This document shows positions 1 through 5,584 of a stretch of 5,584 nucleotides of DNA, one piece after another. Both the position numbers and the translations under genes were made by a program. Under the pieces are notes generated by a model. That model made no database searches, was not told the origin of the DNA, and saw nothing but the letters and a program-made list of their open reading frames with translations. The stretch is from Nitrospirota bacterium (GTDB lineage: Bacteria > Nitrospirota > Nitrospiria > Nitrospirales > Nitrospiraceae), in contig JACRLS010000292.1 of the NCBI GenBank assembly GCA_016235225.1, forward strand, positions 1-5,584, written 5' to 3'. Within the stretch, counting starts at the first letter, position 1. Each line of letters opens with the position of its first letter.

Positions 1-106
1 CAACGGGTCCCCCGGCAGTGGGTACCCGGCCGGATGCGAGGCCGAGAACGATGCAGATGGCCGCGGATCGTTCGCCGCAGTAGACAGGTCAATGTCGGAC
101 CGGCTC

Positions 107-853
107 CTAGAGGCGCCCGCCCGTCATCTGCTCGTAGGCCTCCGCGACAGTCGTGACTTCATGCAGGGTGACGTTGAGGGCGGTGGCCAGTGCAGGAAGT
201 TCCCAACGAGGCTCGTAGAGCTGCCCACGGGGGATCAAGACCGTCCGAAATCCCTCTCGTGCGGCGGCTCGAATCTTATCCGGAATGGCGCCGACCGGGC
301 CGATGCGTCCGACCGGCTCGATCGTTCCCGTCATGGCCAGACCCCGACGGATCTTTTCACCCTTGAACGCGGCGATGAATCCTACCGTAAAGGCGGCGCC
401 GGCGCTGGGTCCGTCGCTGCTCGTGGCTTGGTAGGCAAAGCCCAGGATCGAGATCGTTCCGGTATGGCGACTATCCGGGGTCCGCTCCACGGCAATCTGG
501 AGTGCGGTATTGAACGCCTGAACGGACTCATTCACGAATTGCACGTCTTCGCGAAGTCCCCTGAGAAAGTTTTTCTGGCCGGTATTCCATCGGAGTTCCA
601 CCGGATCAGGTGAGGCGGCTTGGTCCCATCGGATGAGGATCATCTCGACGACGCCGCGATTGTTGGATTGAATCGCCCCCAGCACGGGGATTTCTGCAAG
701 TTGATCGGCTGACGCGCCCCACCATGGCCCCATCACAACGATGACGGCCACGCCGGCGCAGACGACAACAGCTCCGAGAGCCTGCGGGAGTCGCAATACC
801 ATTAGGAGGGATTGTATCGCTCGTGGTCCATCCCGCCAAGCGAATGCTTGCAT
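107..853 (-). CDS. Membrane-anchored Lon-like (S16 family) serine protease without ATPase domain
   Basis: Predicted peptidase with the Ser-Lys dyad of the Lon proteolytic domain (MEROPS S16). Of 248 residues, about 24-42 form one hydrophobic membrane segment and about 125-245 form the S16 core. The nucleophile is Ser150 in DGPSAG and the general base is Lys193 in GAIPDKIRAA. Their 43-residue spacing equals that of E. coli Lon (S679/K722), and the conserved AMTGTIEPVGRIGPVG segment lies between them. There is no AAA+ ATPase domain and no recognisable PDZ domain, so it resembles a stand-alone Lon-like protease. Arginines before the membrane segment and acidic residues after it suggest the catalytic domain faces the periplasm (inference). 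The start is uncertain: ATG at 853 is the only Met upstream of residue 18, and neither it nor ATG at 802 has a Shine-Dalgarno. The 802 start gives 231 residues and still keeps the membrane segment. It diverges from the pentapeptide-repeat gene. Substrate unknown. Confidence 0.85.
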   Translation of the reverse strand: MQAFAWRDGPRAIQSLLMVLRLPQALGAVVVCAGVAVIVVMGPWWGASADQLAEIPVLGAIQSNNRGVVEMILIRWDQAASPDPVELRWNTGQKNFLRGLREDVQFVNESVQAFNTALQIAVERTPDSRHTGTISILGFAYQATSSDGPSAGAAFTVGFIAAFKGEKIRRGLAMTGTIEPVGRIGPVGAIPDKIRAAAREGFRTVLIPRGQLYEPRWELPALATALNVTLHEVTTVAEAYEQMTGGRL

Positions 854-874
854 TTGGAAGGGGACGATCCGCGT

Positions 875-879
875 AAGGA
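875..879 (+). promoter_or_regulatory. Ribosome binding site deciding the start of the pentapeptide-repeat gene
   Basis: AAGGA lies 7 nt upstream of the ATG at 887. It supports that start over the in-frame ATG at 812, which would overlap the divergent protease gene and put about 25 extra residues before the signal peptide. Confidence 0.65.
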
Positions 880-886
880 TTTCCCG

Positions 887-1996
887 ATGAGACGAATACG
901 CTGCTCTGAGAGATTCCGACCGGAGAACTCACTCAGGCTGGTGCAGGTCTGTGTCCTTCTGTTGTGCTGGACATGGCCCGTCCGGGCAGGAGCCGAGTGT
1001 GCCATGACCCGAGAGGCAGAAGGACCGGCGGCACCGTTCCTCCGCCACCTGAGTCCGGGGTGCAGCGAGCAGGAGCGGAACGCGAAGGCGGTGGAGGCAA
1101 GAGACATCCTGACTGCCATTCAAGCGGGTCGTGACATCGACCTTGATGGGGTGGCCGTCATCGGCGATCTCTTTTTGGATACCCTCCCCCTCATGTCGGT
1201 CGATCGGCTGAATGGACTTTCCGAGGGCCTGCTGCATGACGTCCGGGATCACGGGATCCGGACCGTTCGCGTGATCAGGGGGGCGCTGACGCTCACGCAT
1301 GCCAGAGTGCACGGGATGATCGGGACGCGTCTGCACGAGGGGCTGCTGGTCGTTCAAGGTCCGGTGAATCTCACGGGTACCAGCTTCGAGCAGACGCTCG
1401 ATTGGTCGCACACGGCCTTCGCCGGACCGGTGGATCTCTCGGACGCCGTGCTCTTGCGGGGAGCCTTTTGCCTGCGCTGCCTGTTCGATCAGTCCGCCCG
1501 GTTTGATCGGACGGCTTTCGGCACGCACAGCCGCTTTCATCAGTCGCGTTTCAGAAATCAGGCCAGCTTTGAAAGAGCCGGGTTCGGCGGCCTGGCGGAG
1601 TTTCTCGAAGTGACGTTCGAGCAGGAGACCAATCTGTCCCGAACCTATTTCAAGCAAGGGGCTGGATTCTCAGGGAGCCGCTTCGGGGGAACCGTGGATT
1701 TTTCGGAGGCCCTGTTCGAGAAGCAGGCCTTCTTCACCTTTGCGATCTTTCAGCGGGATGCCTACTTCCGAAGCGCCACGTTTCGCGCTGCGGCGGATTT
1801 TTCCGACGCGGACTTCCGGCAGCTCGATGATTTTTCCAACGTATTGTTCGGGCAACCGCCGGTATTCATCCGTACGAAGATCACCCAGATTCCCAAGGGG
1901 GCGGGTGGCCTTGAGGGCTCTCGAATTCTCTACAGTATTGCCGCCCTGCTGGCGATCCTTACCCTGCTGCTTATCTTTTTCCTCCGAAAAGGCTAG
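887..1996 (+). CDS. Exported pentapeptide-repeat protein with C-terminal membrane anchor
   Basis: Protein of 369 residues with no enzymatic motif. Residues 1-36 are a signal peptide: an arginine-rich N-terminus, a hydrophobic core at about 19-30, and a likely cleavage after AGA (34-36). Residues 37-100 hold a conserved-looking helical stretch (ARDILTAIQAGRDIDLDGV) with Cys38 and Cys59. Residues 162-332 form a beta-helix of the pentapeptide-repeat type, closest to the Pfam Pentapeptide_3 style. Core Phe (sometimes Leu, Trp, Cys or Ile) recurs at alternating steps of 5 and 6 residues. Residues 347-366 are a strong membrane segment, followed only by RKG. The repeat domain should therefore sit in the periplasm, tethered to the inner membrane by its C-terminus (inference). 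There is no lipobox, since Glu precedes Cys38. A CxxC lies at 195-198; Cys195 occupies a core position. The 887 start is chosen for its Shine-Dalgarno and signal-peptide layout. Function unknown; a scaffold or binding role is plausible. Confidence 0.85.
   Translation: MRRIRCSERFRPENSLRLVQVCVLLLCWTWPVRAGAECAMTREAEGPAAPFLRHLSPGCSEQERNAKAVEARDILTAIQAGRDIDLDGVAVIGDLFLDTLPLMSVDRLNGLSEGLLHDVRDHGIRTVRVIRGALTLTHARVHGMIGTRLHEGLLVVQGPVNLTGTSFEQTLDWSHTAFAGPVDLSDAVLLRGAFCLRCLFDQSARFDRTAFGTHSRFHQSRFRNQASFERAGFGGLAEFLEVTFEQETNLSRTYFKQGAGFSGSRFGGTVDFSEALFEKQAFFTFAIFQRDAYFRSATFRAAADFSDADFRQLDDFSNVLFGQPPVFIRTKITQIPKGAGGLEGSRILYSIAALLAILTLLLIFFLRKG
1370..1882 (+). repeat. Coding tandem repeat: 16 units of 11 residues (33-bp period)
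   Basis: Within the pentapeptide-repeat protein, the pattern core-x4-core-x5 runs without a break for 32 core positions, residues 162 to 332. Most core residues are Phe; exceptions include Leu162, Trp173, Leu184, Leu189, Cys195, Leu250 and Ile332. The DNA units are diverged, so this is a protein-level periodicity and not a recent DNA duplication. Alternating 5- and 6-residue steps differ from the uniform 5-residue step of classic pentapeptide proteins such as MfpA or Qnr. Confidence 0.85.
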
Positions 1997-2024
1997 ACGG
2001 ACCACTATATATAGCAATCCCCCC

Positions 2025-2053
2025 TTGGGTAGACCCATACAGAATGGTATAAT
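2025..2053 (+). promoter_or_regulatory. Sigma70-type promoter with extended -10, upstream of scpA
   Basis: The -10 box is a perfect TATAAT at 2048-2053, preceded by TGG at 2045-2047 (the extended TGn motif). Seventeen bases upstream is TTGGGT at 2025-2030, matching 3 of 6 positions of the -35 consensus. Transcription would begin near 2060, giving a leader of about 43 nt before the scpA ATG. This placement suggests scpA and scpB are transcribed independently of the pentapeptide-repeat gene. Confidence 0.7.
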
Positions 2054-2091
2054 GACAAGGTTTTCAATTCTTCGATCGGCCGGTTGCCGGT

Positions 2092-2096
2092 GAGGT
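2092..2096 (+). promoter_or_regulatory. Ribosome binding site of scpA
   Basis: GAGGT, complementary to the 16S rRNA tail, lies 6 nt before the ATG at 2103 and confirms that start. Confidence 0.7.
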
Positions 2097-2102
2097 TGCA
2101 AT

Positions 2103-2870
2103 ATGGACGCCGAACAGGTTGAACTTCCCTATCAGGTCCGTCTGGAACGATTCGAGGGGCCCCTCGATCTCTTGCTCCATCTCATCCGGAAGCACGAGAT
2201 CGATATCTACGACATCCCCATTGCCCTCATCACCCAGCAGTATCTGGAATACTTGAGCGTGATGAAGTCATTCAACCTGGCTTTGGCCGGGGAGTTTTTA
2301 GTCATGGCGGCGACGCTCGTCCAGATCAAGTCCCGTCTCTTGCTCCCGGCGGATGAGCGTGACGACGATGATGAGGGTGGTCCCGACCCGCGAGAAGAGC
2401 TCGTTCGCCAATTGCTGGAGTACAAACGATTCAAGGAGGCCGCGGGTCGGCTGGAAGACCGTGAACGGCTTTGGCGGGATGTCTTCTGTCGGGATCGTGT
2501 GACCCCGGAACAAATCGCGCCATCGGAGCTCTCGCTTGATGACGTGACGTTGTTCGATCTGGTCGATGCGCTCAACGGGGTTCTGGCGAATCTGCCGCAG
2601 CAGAAGATCTTTGAAATTTTCCCCGAGAATCTCACCGTCAAGGACCGGATGAACGTCATTCTGGAAATGTTGGAAGGCCGGGAGTCGGTCACCTTTGTGA
2701 GCGTCTTTGAGGGAGCCATGACTCGCCCTGGCGTCATCGTGACGTTTCTTGCCGTGCTGGAGATGGTGCGGCTGAAGCTGGTGCGCGTGTTCCAAGGCGA
2801 AGCGTTCGGACCGATCGTGTTGCTGCGTGCCTTTGCGCCCGTGACGGAGAACGAGCCGCTCGAGTTGTAA
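2103..2870 (+). CDS. scpA: Segregation and condensation protein A (ScpA, kleisin)
   Basis: ScpA is the kleisin subunit of the bacterial SMC-ScpAB condensin. It bridges the two SMC ATPase heads and carries the ScpB dimer, and is needed for chromosome compaction and segregation in the cytoplasm. The 255-residue length is normal for the family. The N-terminal signature is clear at residues 13-50 (RLERFEGPLDLLLHLIRK, then EIDIYDIPI and QQYLEYL), the part that contacts the SMC neck. LVMAATLVQIKSRLLLP at 66-82 completes the N-terminal domain. An acidic linker (about 84-98, DERDDDDEGG) follows, then a helical middle region that binds ScpB. The C-terminal winged helix, which binds the SMC cap, is at about 180-245 and includes VTFLAVLEMVRLKLV. 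It heads an operon with scpB, 26 nt downstream, behind its own extended -10 promoter. smc is not in this window. Confidence 0.97.
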   Translation: MDAEQVELPYQVRLERFEGPLDLLLHLIRKHEIDIYDIPIALITQQYLEYLSVMKSFNLALAGEFLVMAATLVQIKSRLLLPADERDDDDEGGPDPREELVRQLLEYKRFKEAAGRLEDRERLWRDVFCRDRVTPEQIAPSELSLDDVTLFDLVDALNGVLANLPQQKIFEIFPENLTVKDRMNVILEMLEGRESVTFVSVFEGAMTRPGVIVTFLAVLEMVRLKLVRVFQGEAFGPIVLLRAFAPVTENEPLEL

Positions 2871-2885
2871 TCGCCACGGAGGAAT

Positions 2886-2890
2886 GGAGG
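2886..2890 (+). promoter_or_regulatory. Ribosome binding site of scpB
   Basis: GGAGG lies 6 nt before the ATG at 2897. A second GGAGG at 2878-2882 precedes an out-of-frame ATG at 2884, which does not encode ScpB. Confidence 0.7.
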
Positions 2891-2896
2891 CGCCGT

Positions 2897-3688
2897 ATGA
2901 GCGGATCAGATGAAAGCCAGGTGATGGACGCCGCTGAGCCTTTGGAGGTCTCCACCTCGGAGGAACTCCCGTCCGAGCCGGTCTCCGATGATCAGGACCC
3001 CGCTCAGCTCGAAGCCCTGAGTCGGCGAGAGCTCAGGGGCATGCTCGAAGCGCTGTGCTTCGTCTGTCATGAACCGTTGAGCCTCGAGCGCCTGGTGTCG
3101 GTCCTCGGTGACATTTCCAAGACGGAGCTACGCCAGGCCCTGCAAGATCTGATGGAGGACTACGACCGCGAAGGCCGCGGGCTTCAAGTAGTGGAGCGGG
3201 CCGGCGGATTTCAGATTGTGACCCGTCCGGACTATGCTCCCTGGATCAAGCGGCTCGATAAGGCGAAGGCCGTACCAAAACTTTCCCGCTCCGCGCTGGA
3301 AACGCTGGCGATCGTGGCCTACCGGCAGCCGCTGGTCCGGGCCGAGATCGAGGAGATTCGGCGAGTGGAAACGGCCGGAGTACTTCGCACGCTGTTGGAA
3401 CGCAAACTGATCCGGATCGTGGGTCGCAAAGACGTGCCCGGCCGTCCGATTCTGTACGGGACCACCAAAGACTTCCTCAAGCAATTCGGCTTGCGGGATC
3501 TGTCTGAGTTGCCGCCGCTGCGGGAAATTAAAGAACTCGGCGATTCAGACCAGGTGTCGCTTCTCGACGATGAGGAGGCGATCAAGGTTTCCCTCCTGGA
3601 CCATGCCATCGCGAACTCGTCGACGCCGGATGCCGAATCTCATCCTCACGAGGAAGCCGGCAATCCGCTTGCTCACCCCACAGAGTAA
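2897..3688 (+). CDS. scpB: Segregation and condensation protein B (ScpB)
   Basis: ScpB dimerises and binds the middle of the ScpA kleisin, completing the SMC-ScpAB condensin. Two tandem winged-helix domains are visible. The first is at about residues 42-118, with RELRGMLEALCFVCHEPLS and GFQIVTRPDYAPWI. The second is at about 127-205, with LSRSALETLAIVAYRQPL, RAEIEEIRRV, GVLRTLLERKLI and GRKDVPGRPILYGTT followed by FLKQFGL; these are the most diagnostic motifs. At 263 residues it is longer than minimal ScpBs of about 180-200 residues. The extra length is an acidic, Ser/Pro-rich N-terminal tail of about 38 residues and a polar C-terminal tail after about residue 212, both probably disordered. 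The start is fixed by a good Shine-Dalgarno. It is co-transcribed with scpA and followed by a GC-rich hairpin. Confidence 0.97.
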   Translation: MSGSDESQVMDAAEPLEVSTSEELPSEPVSDDQDPAQLEALSRRELRGMLEALCFVCHEPLSLERLVSVLGDISKTELRQALQDLMEDYDREGRGLQVVERAGGFQIVTRPDYAPWIKRLDKAKAVPKLSRSALETLAIVAYRQPLVRAEIEEIRRVETAGVLRTLLERKLIRIVGRKDVPGRPILYGTTKDFLKQFGLRDLSELPPLREIKELGDSDQVSLLDDEEAIKVSLLDHAIANSSTPDAESHPHEEAGNPLAHPTE

Positions 3689-3715
3689 GTCGTCGCATCC
3701 TTTCGGGCTGCGCTG

Positions 3716-3743
3716 CGCCCCGCCGCCGGTCCACGGCGGGGCG
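3716..3743 (+). terminator. GC-rich stem-loop after scpB, possible terminator
   Basis: A perfect 10-bp inverted repeat (CGCCCCGCCG / CGGCGGGGCG) flanks an 8-nt loop, 27 nt after the scpB stop. The stem is all G-C and should be very stable. Only two Ts follow shortly after (3745-3746), so it lacks the U-tract of a standard intrinsic terminator. It may act as a U-poor terminator, as a 3'-end stabiliser of the scpAB mRNA, or be a dispersed palindromic repeat. Its location between two transcription units favours a terminator role. Confidence 0.5.
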
Positions 3744-3794
3744 GTTGCCGCCTCATAGCATACCTGCCATCATGGTAGTCAGTACCCGACGCCC

Positions 3795-5584
3795 ATGACG
3801 CTCATTACGCCTGATACCACTCGCGCGGTCGCCCGGGATCTTCGAACGAGCCTCGGGACTGAGAAGGTTCGGAACGATGCCCCGACACTCGCGGCCTATG
3901 CGGTGGATGCGAGCATCTATCGCATGGTGCCGACGGTAGTGGTCCTGGCCGAGTCGGAAGACGATATTCAGACCGTCGTCCGCTATGCCGTCTCCCGCGG
4001 GGTCCCGCTGACACCGAGGGCGGCCGGAACGAACCTCACCGGGTCGGCCATCGGCTCCGGCATCATTCTTGACGTCTCCCGGATGAATCGGATCCTCGAA
4101 CTGAACCGGGAAGAACGCTGGGCGCGTGTGCAGCCTGGGATGATCTTTGCCGAACTGAATAGGCGGCTGGCGGCTGACGATCTGCTCTTTGGTCCGGATC
4201 CCTCCAGCGGAGACATGTGCAAGCTCGGCGGCATGCTGGCAAACAATTCGTCAGGTCCCCACACGCTGCGCTACGGCTCCGTCAAAGACAATGTCCATGA
4301 TCTGCGCGTCTGCCTTTCCTCCGGCGAATGGCTGGCGGCCAAGCCCTATGCCGTGATCGACTCGCAGTTCGGCGGGTTGCTCCAGGCGCATCCCTCGATC
4401 CAGACGCTCTGGGGACTGATTCGCAATCAGGCCGAGCTCATCCGGGCGAAACAGCCTCTCGTGAGCAAGAACAGTTGCGGCTATAACCTCTTTGCGCTGG
4501 CCGACGGATTGGGTCGGGGCGTCTGCGATCTCCCCCGCATCTTCATCGGCAGCGAAGGCACGCTGGGCGTCATGGGCGAAGCCAGGCTGCAATTGGCCCC
4601 ACGGCCCAAGGCCAGCGCCACCGGACTGGTCCATTTCCTGCGGCTGGACGATGTGGGGGATGCAGTGGCTGAATTGATCGGGCTCAAGCCGAGCGCGCTG
4701 GAAGTGATGGATGCCAACACGTTGAACCTCATCGGCCGGGCCAGGCACGGCATTCCCGCTGAGGCGGCTGCCACACTCTTGGTCGAGCTGGATGAGGAGG
4801 ACGATCCGCGGCGCATTCAGGAAACGGCCGACCGGATGGGCGCGATCTGTCGTCGGTACCGGCTGGCCGCCGAACCGGTGTTGGCCTATGAGCGTGAACA
4901 GCGCGACGCGCTCTGGAAGGCCCGTAAGGCTCTCTATCCCACGCTCTATCGCTACGATGCAAAGAAGAAACCGATCAACTACGTCGATGACGTGGTGGTG
5001 CGCGCCGAACGAATCGGCGAGCTCATCCGCTACTTGGAAGAAATCTTTGGCTCCCGGCAGGTGCCGGTGGCCATCTTCGGACACATCGGGAACGGCAATG
5101 CCCATGTCGTGCCGCTGCTGGACGTCAATGATCGGGGCGACTTCGCCAAGATGGTCGAGACCTATCATGCCATTCACGAGACGGTCTTGACACGCTTCAA
5201 GGGATCGATCTGCGGCGAGCACGGGGACGGGCGGGTGCGGGCTGAATTTGTCCGACGGATGTTCGGGGACGAGCTCTATGACCTGTTTGTGCAGGTGAAG
5301 CGGGGGTTTGATCCGACCGGCGTGCTGAATCCCGGGGTCAAGTTGAGCGGCGCGCCCTTTACCGAGCACATCGACTACACCCGGCTGTCCAAATCTTGTG
5401 CGACGTGTGCCAAGTGCAATTCGGTCTGTCCGGTGTATGACGTCTTTCAGTCCGAAGACATGAGTTCGCGAGGCTGGTACGAGATCGTGACGGCCAAGGA
5501 CTATAGCTACCTGGAGTCCAAGCGGGTGGTGGAGGCCTGCCTGAACTGCAAGTCCTGCCGGACGATTTGCCCGGCCGGGGTCGA
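3795..5584 (+). CDS. FAD-linked oxidoreductase with fused 4Fe-4S domain (glycolate/D-lactate dehydrogenase type), 3' end cut by window
   Basis: Predicted 2-hydroxyacid dehydrogenase of the GlcD / D-lactate dehydrogenase / YdiJ type: FAD takes electrons from a D-2-hydroxyacid and passes them through iron-sulfur clusters to an acceptor. The 596 visible codons show the FAD_binding_4 domain (about 45-270), with the FAD-binding stretch RAAGTNLTGSAIGSGIILD at 75-93, GGMLANNSSGPHTLRYG at 145-161 and IGSEGTLGVMGEA at 251-263. The FAD-oxidase C domain (about 275-515) has the likely metal-site histidines His430 and His436 (GHIGNGNAH) and His476 (GEHGDGR). Two 4Fe-4S motifs follow: Cys535, 538, 541, 545 and Cys582, 585, 588, 592, each CxxCxxCxxxCP. 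Relatives of this fused type run to roughly 900-1,000 residues, so a C-terminal cysteine-rich (CCG) region is expected beyond the edge. ATG 3795 is the first in-frame start after the stop at 3756; no Shine-Dalgarno is evident. The exact substrate (glycolate, D-lactate or D-2-hydroxyglutarate) cannot be told from the visible part. Confidence 0.92.
   Translation, partial: MTLITPDTTRAVARDLRTSLGTEKVRNDAPTLAAYAVDASIYRMVPTVVVLAESEDDIQTVVRYAVSRGVPLTPRAAGTNLTGSAIGSGIILDVSRMNRILELNREERWARVQPGMIFAELNRRLAADDLLFGPDPSSGDMCKLGGMLANNSSGPHTLRYGSVKDNVHDLRVCLSSGEWLAAKPYAVIDSQFGGLLQAHPSIQTLWGLIRNQAELIRAKQPLVSKNSCGYNLFALADGLGRGVCDLPRIFIGSEGTLGVMGEARLQLAPRPKASATGLVHFLRLDDVGDAVAELIGLKPSALEVMDANTLNLIGRARHGIPAEAAATLLVELDEEDDPRRIQETADRMGAICRRYRLAAEPVLAYEREQRDALWKARKALYPTLYRYDAKKKPINYVDDVVVRAERIGELIRYLEEIFGSRQVPVAIFGHIGNGNAHVVPLLDVNDRGDFAKMVETYHAIHETVLTRFKGSICGEHGDGRVRAEFVRRMFGDELYDLFVQVKRGFDPTGVLNPGVKLSGAPFTEHIDYTRLSKSCATCAKCNSVCPVYDVFQSEDMSSRGWYEIVTAKDYSYLESKRVVEACLNCKSCRTICPAGV

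Noticed and set aside
1..106. Possible partial gene at the left edge (either strand)
   Set aside because: Short open stretches exist in several frames, and one minus-strand frame is mildly hydrophobic, but it has no start codon and nothing is recognisable in about 100 bases. No convincing terminator is visible either.
92..613. Plus-strand open frame of 173 codons opposite the protease
   Set aside because: It is antisense to a gene with clear S16 catalytic motifs, has no recognisable domain and reads as low-complexity Arg/Gly-rich translation.
812..886. Upstream in-frame start (ATG 812) for the pentapeptide-repeat gene
   Set aside because: It would overlap the protease's 5' end, lacks a Shine-Dalgarno and would place about 25 polar residues ahead of the signal peptide. 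ATG 887 has AAGGA at good spacing.
995..1003. Lipoprotein cleavage site at the end of the signal peptide
   Set aside because: The residues before Cys38 are A-G-A-E. Glu at -1 is incompatible with a lipobox, so ordinary signal peptidase I cleavage is more likely.
929..1657. Minus-strand open frame of 242 codons opposite the pentapeptide-repeat gene
   Set aside because: The plus strand shows a signal peptide, a regular repeat and a membrane anchor. The minus-strand product has no such features and is explained by high-GC codon use.
2884..2886. ATG with GGAGG upstream, just before scpB
   Set aside because: It is out of frame with ScpB; ATG 2897 has its own GGAGG and starts the conserved frame.
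3745..3773. Promoter for the dehydrogenase gene (TTGCCG at 3745, CATCAT at 3768)
   Set aside because: Spacing is 17 bp, but both boxes are weak matches and could occur by chance, so it was not annotated.
4251..5369. Minus-strand open frame of 372 codons, the longest antisense frame
   Set aside because: It lies wholly opposite the FAD/Fe-S dehydrogenase, whose motifs are unmistakable. Long antisense frames are common in GC-rich genes with strong third-position bias.

Overview
The window is GC-rich bacterial chromosome with ordinary housekeeping content. It holds five protein-coding genes, one good sigma70-type promoter and one strong GC hairpin. I see no tRNA, rRNA, CRISPR array, insertion sequence or phage gene. 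The gene set (ScpA and ScpB, an ATPase-less Lon-like protease, an exported pentapeptide-repeat protein and a fused FAD/iron-sulfur dehydrogenase) and the base composition would fit a Gram-negative environmental bacterium such as Nitrospira (Nitrospirota). That placement is an impression from protein style; no marker gene in the window proves it.

Layout. Bases 1-106 hold no gene I can support. A membrane-anchored S16 (Lon-like) serine protease lies on the minus strand (107-853). Diverging from it on the plus strand is an exported pentapeptide-repeat protein (887-1996) with a signal peptide, an unusually regular 11-residue repeat array and a C-terminal membrane anchor. The two start codons are only about 33 nt apart if the upstream protease start is used, or 84 nt if the downstream one is. 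A promoter with an extended -10 element (2025-2053), with an AT-rich palindrome just upstream, then drives scpA (2103-2870) and scpB (2897-3688). These two form a two-gene operon with 26 nt between them. A 10-bp GC stem-loop (3716-3743) follows scpB. The last gene (3795 to beyond the window) encodes a large FAD-linked oxidoreductase with two 4Fe-4S cysteine motifs, and the window edge cuts it.

Functionally, scpA and scpB encode the kleisin and its partner in the SMC condensin, which compacts and segregates the chromosome; smc itself is not here. The protease and the pentapeptide protein are both predicted to act at or outside the cytoplasmic membrane and may share a control region, but no functional link is demonstrated. 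The oxidoreductase belongs to the glycolate / D-lactate / D-2-hydroxyacid dehydrogenase type and looks like a separate transcription unit. The most interesting points are the 16 unbroken 11-residue units in the pentapeptide protein and the minimal protease with an intact Ser-Lys dyad that is predicted to face the periplasm. I do not see a clearly novel multi-gene system.
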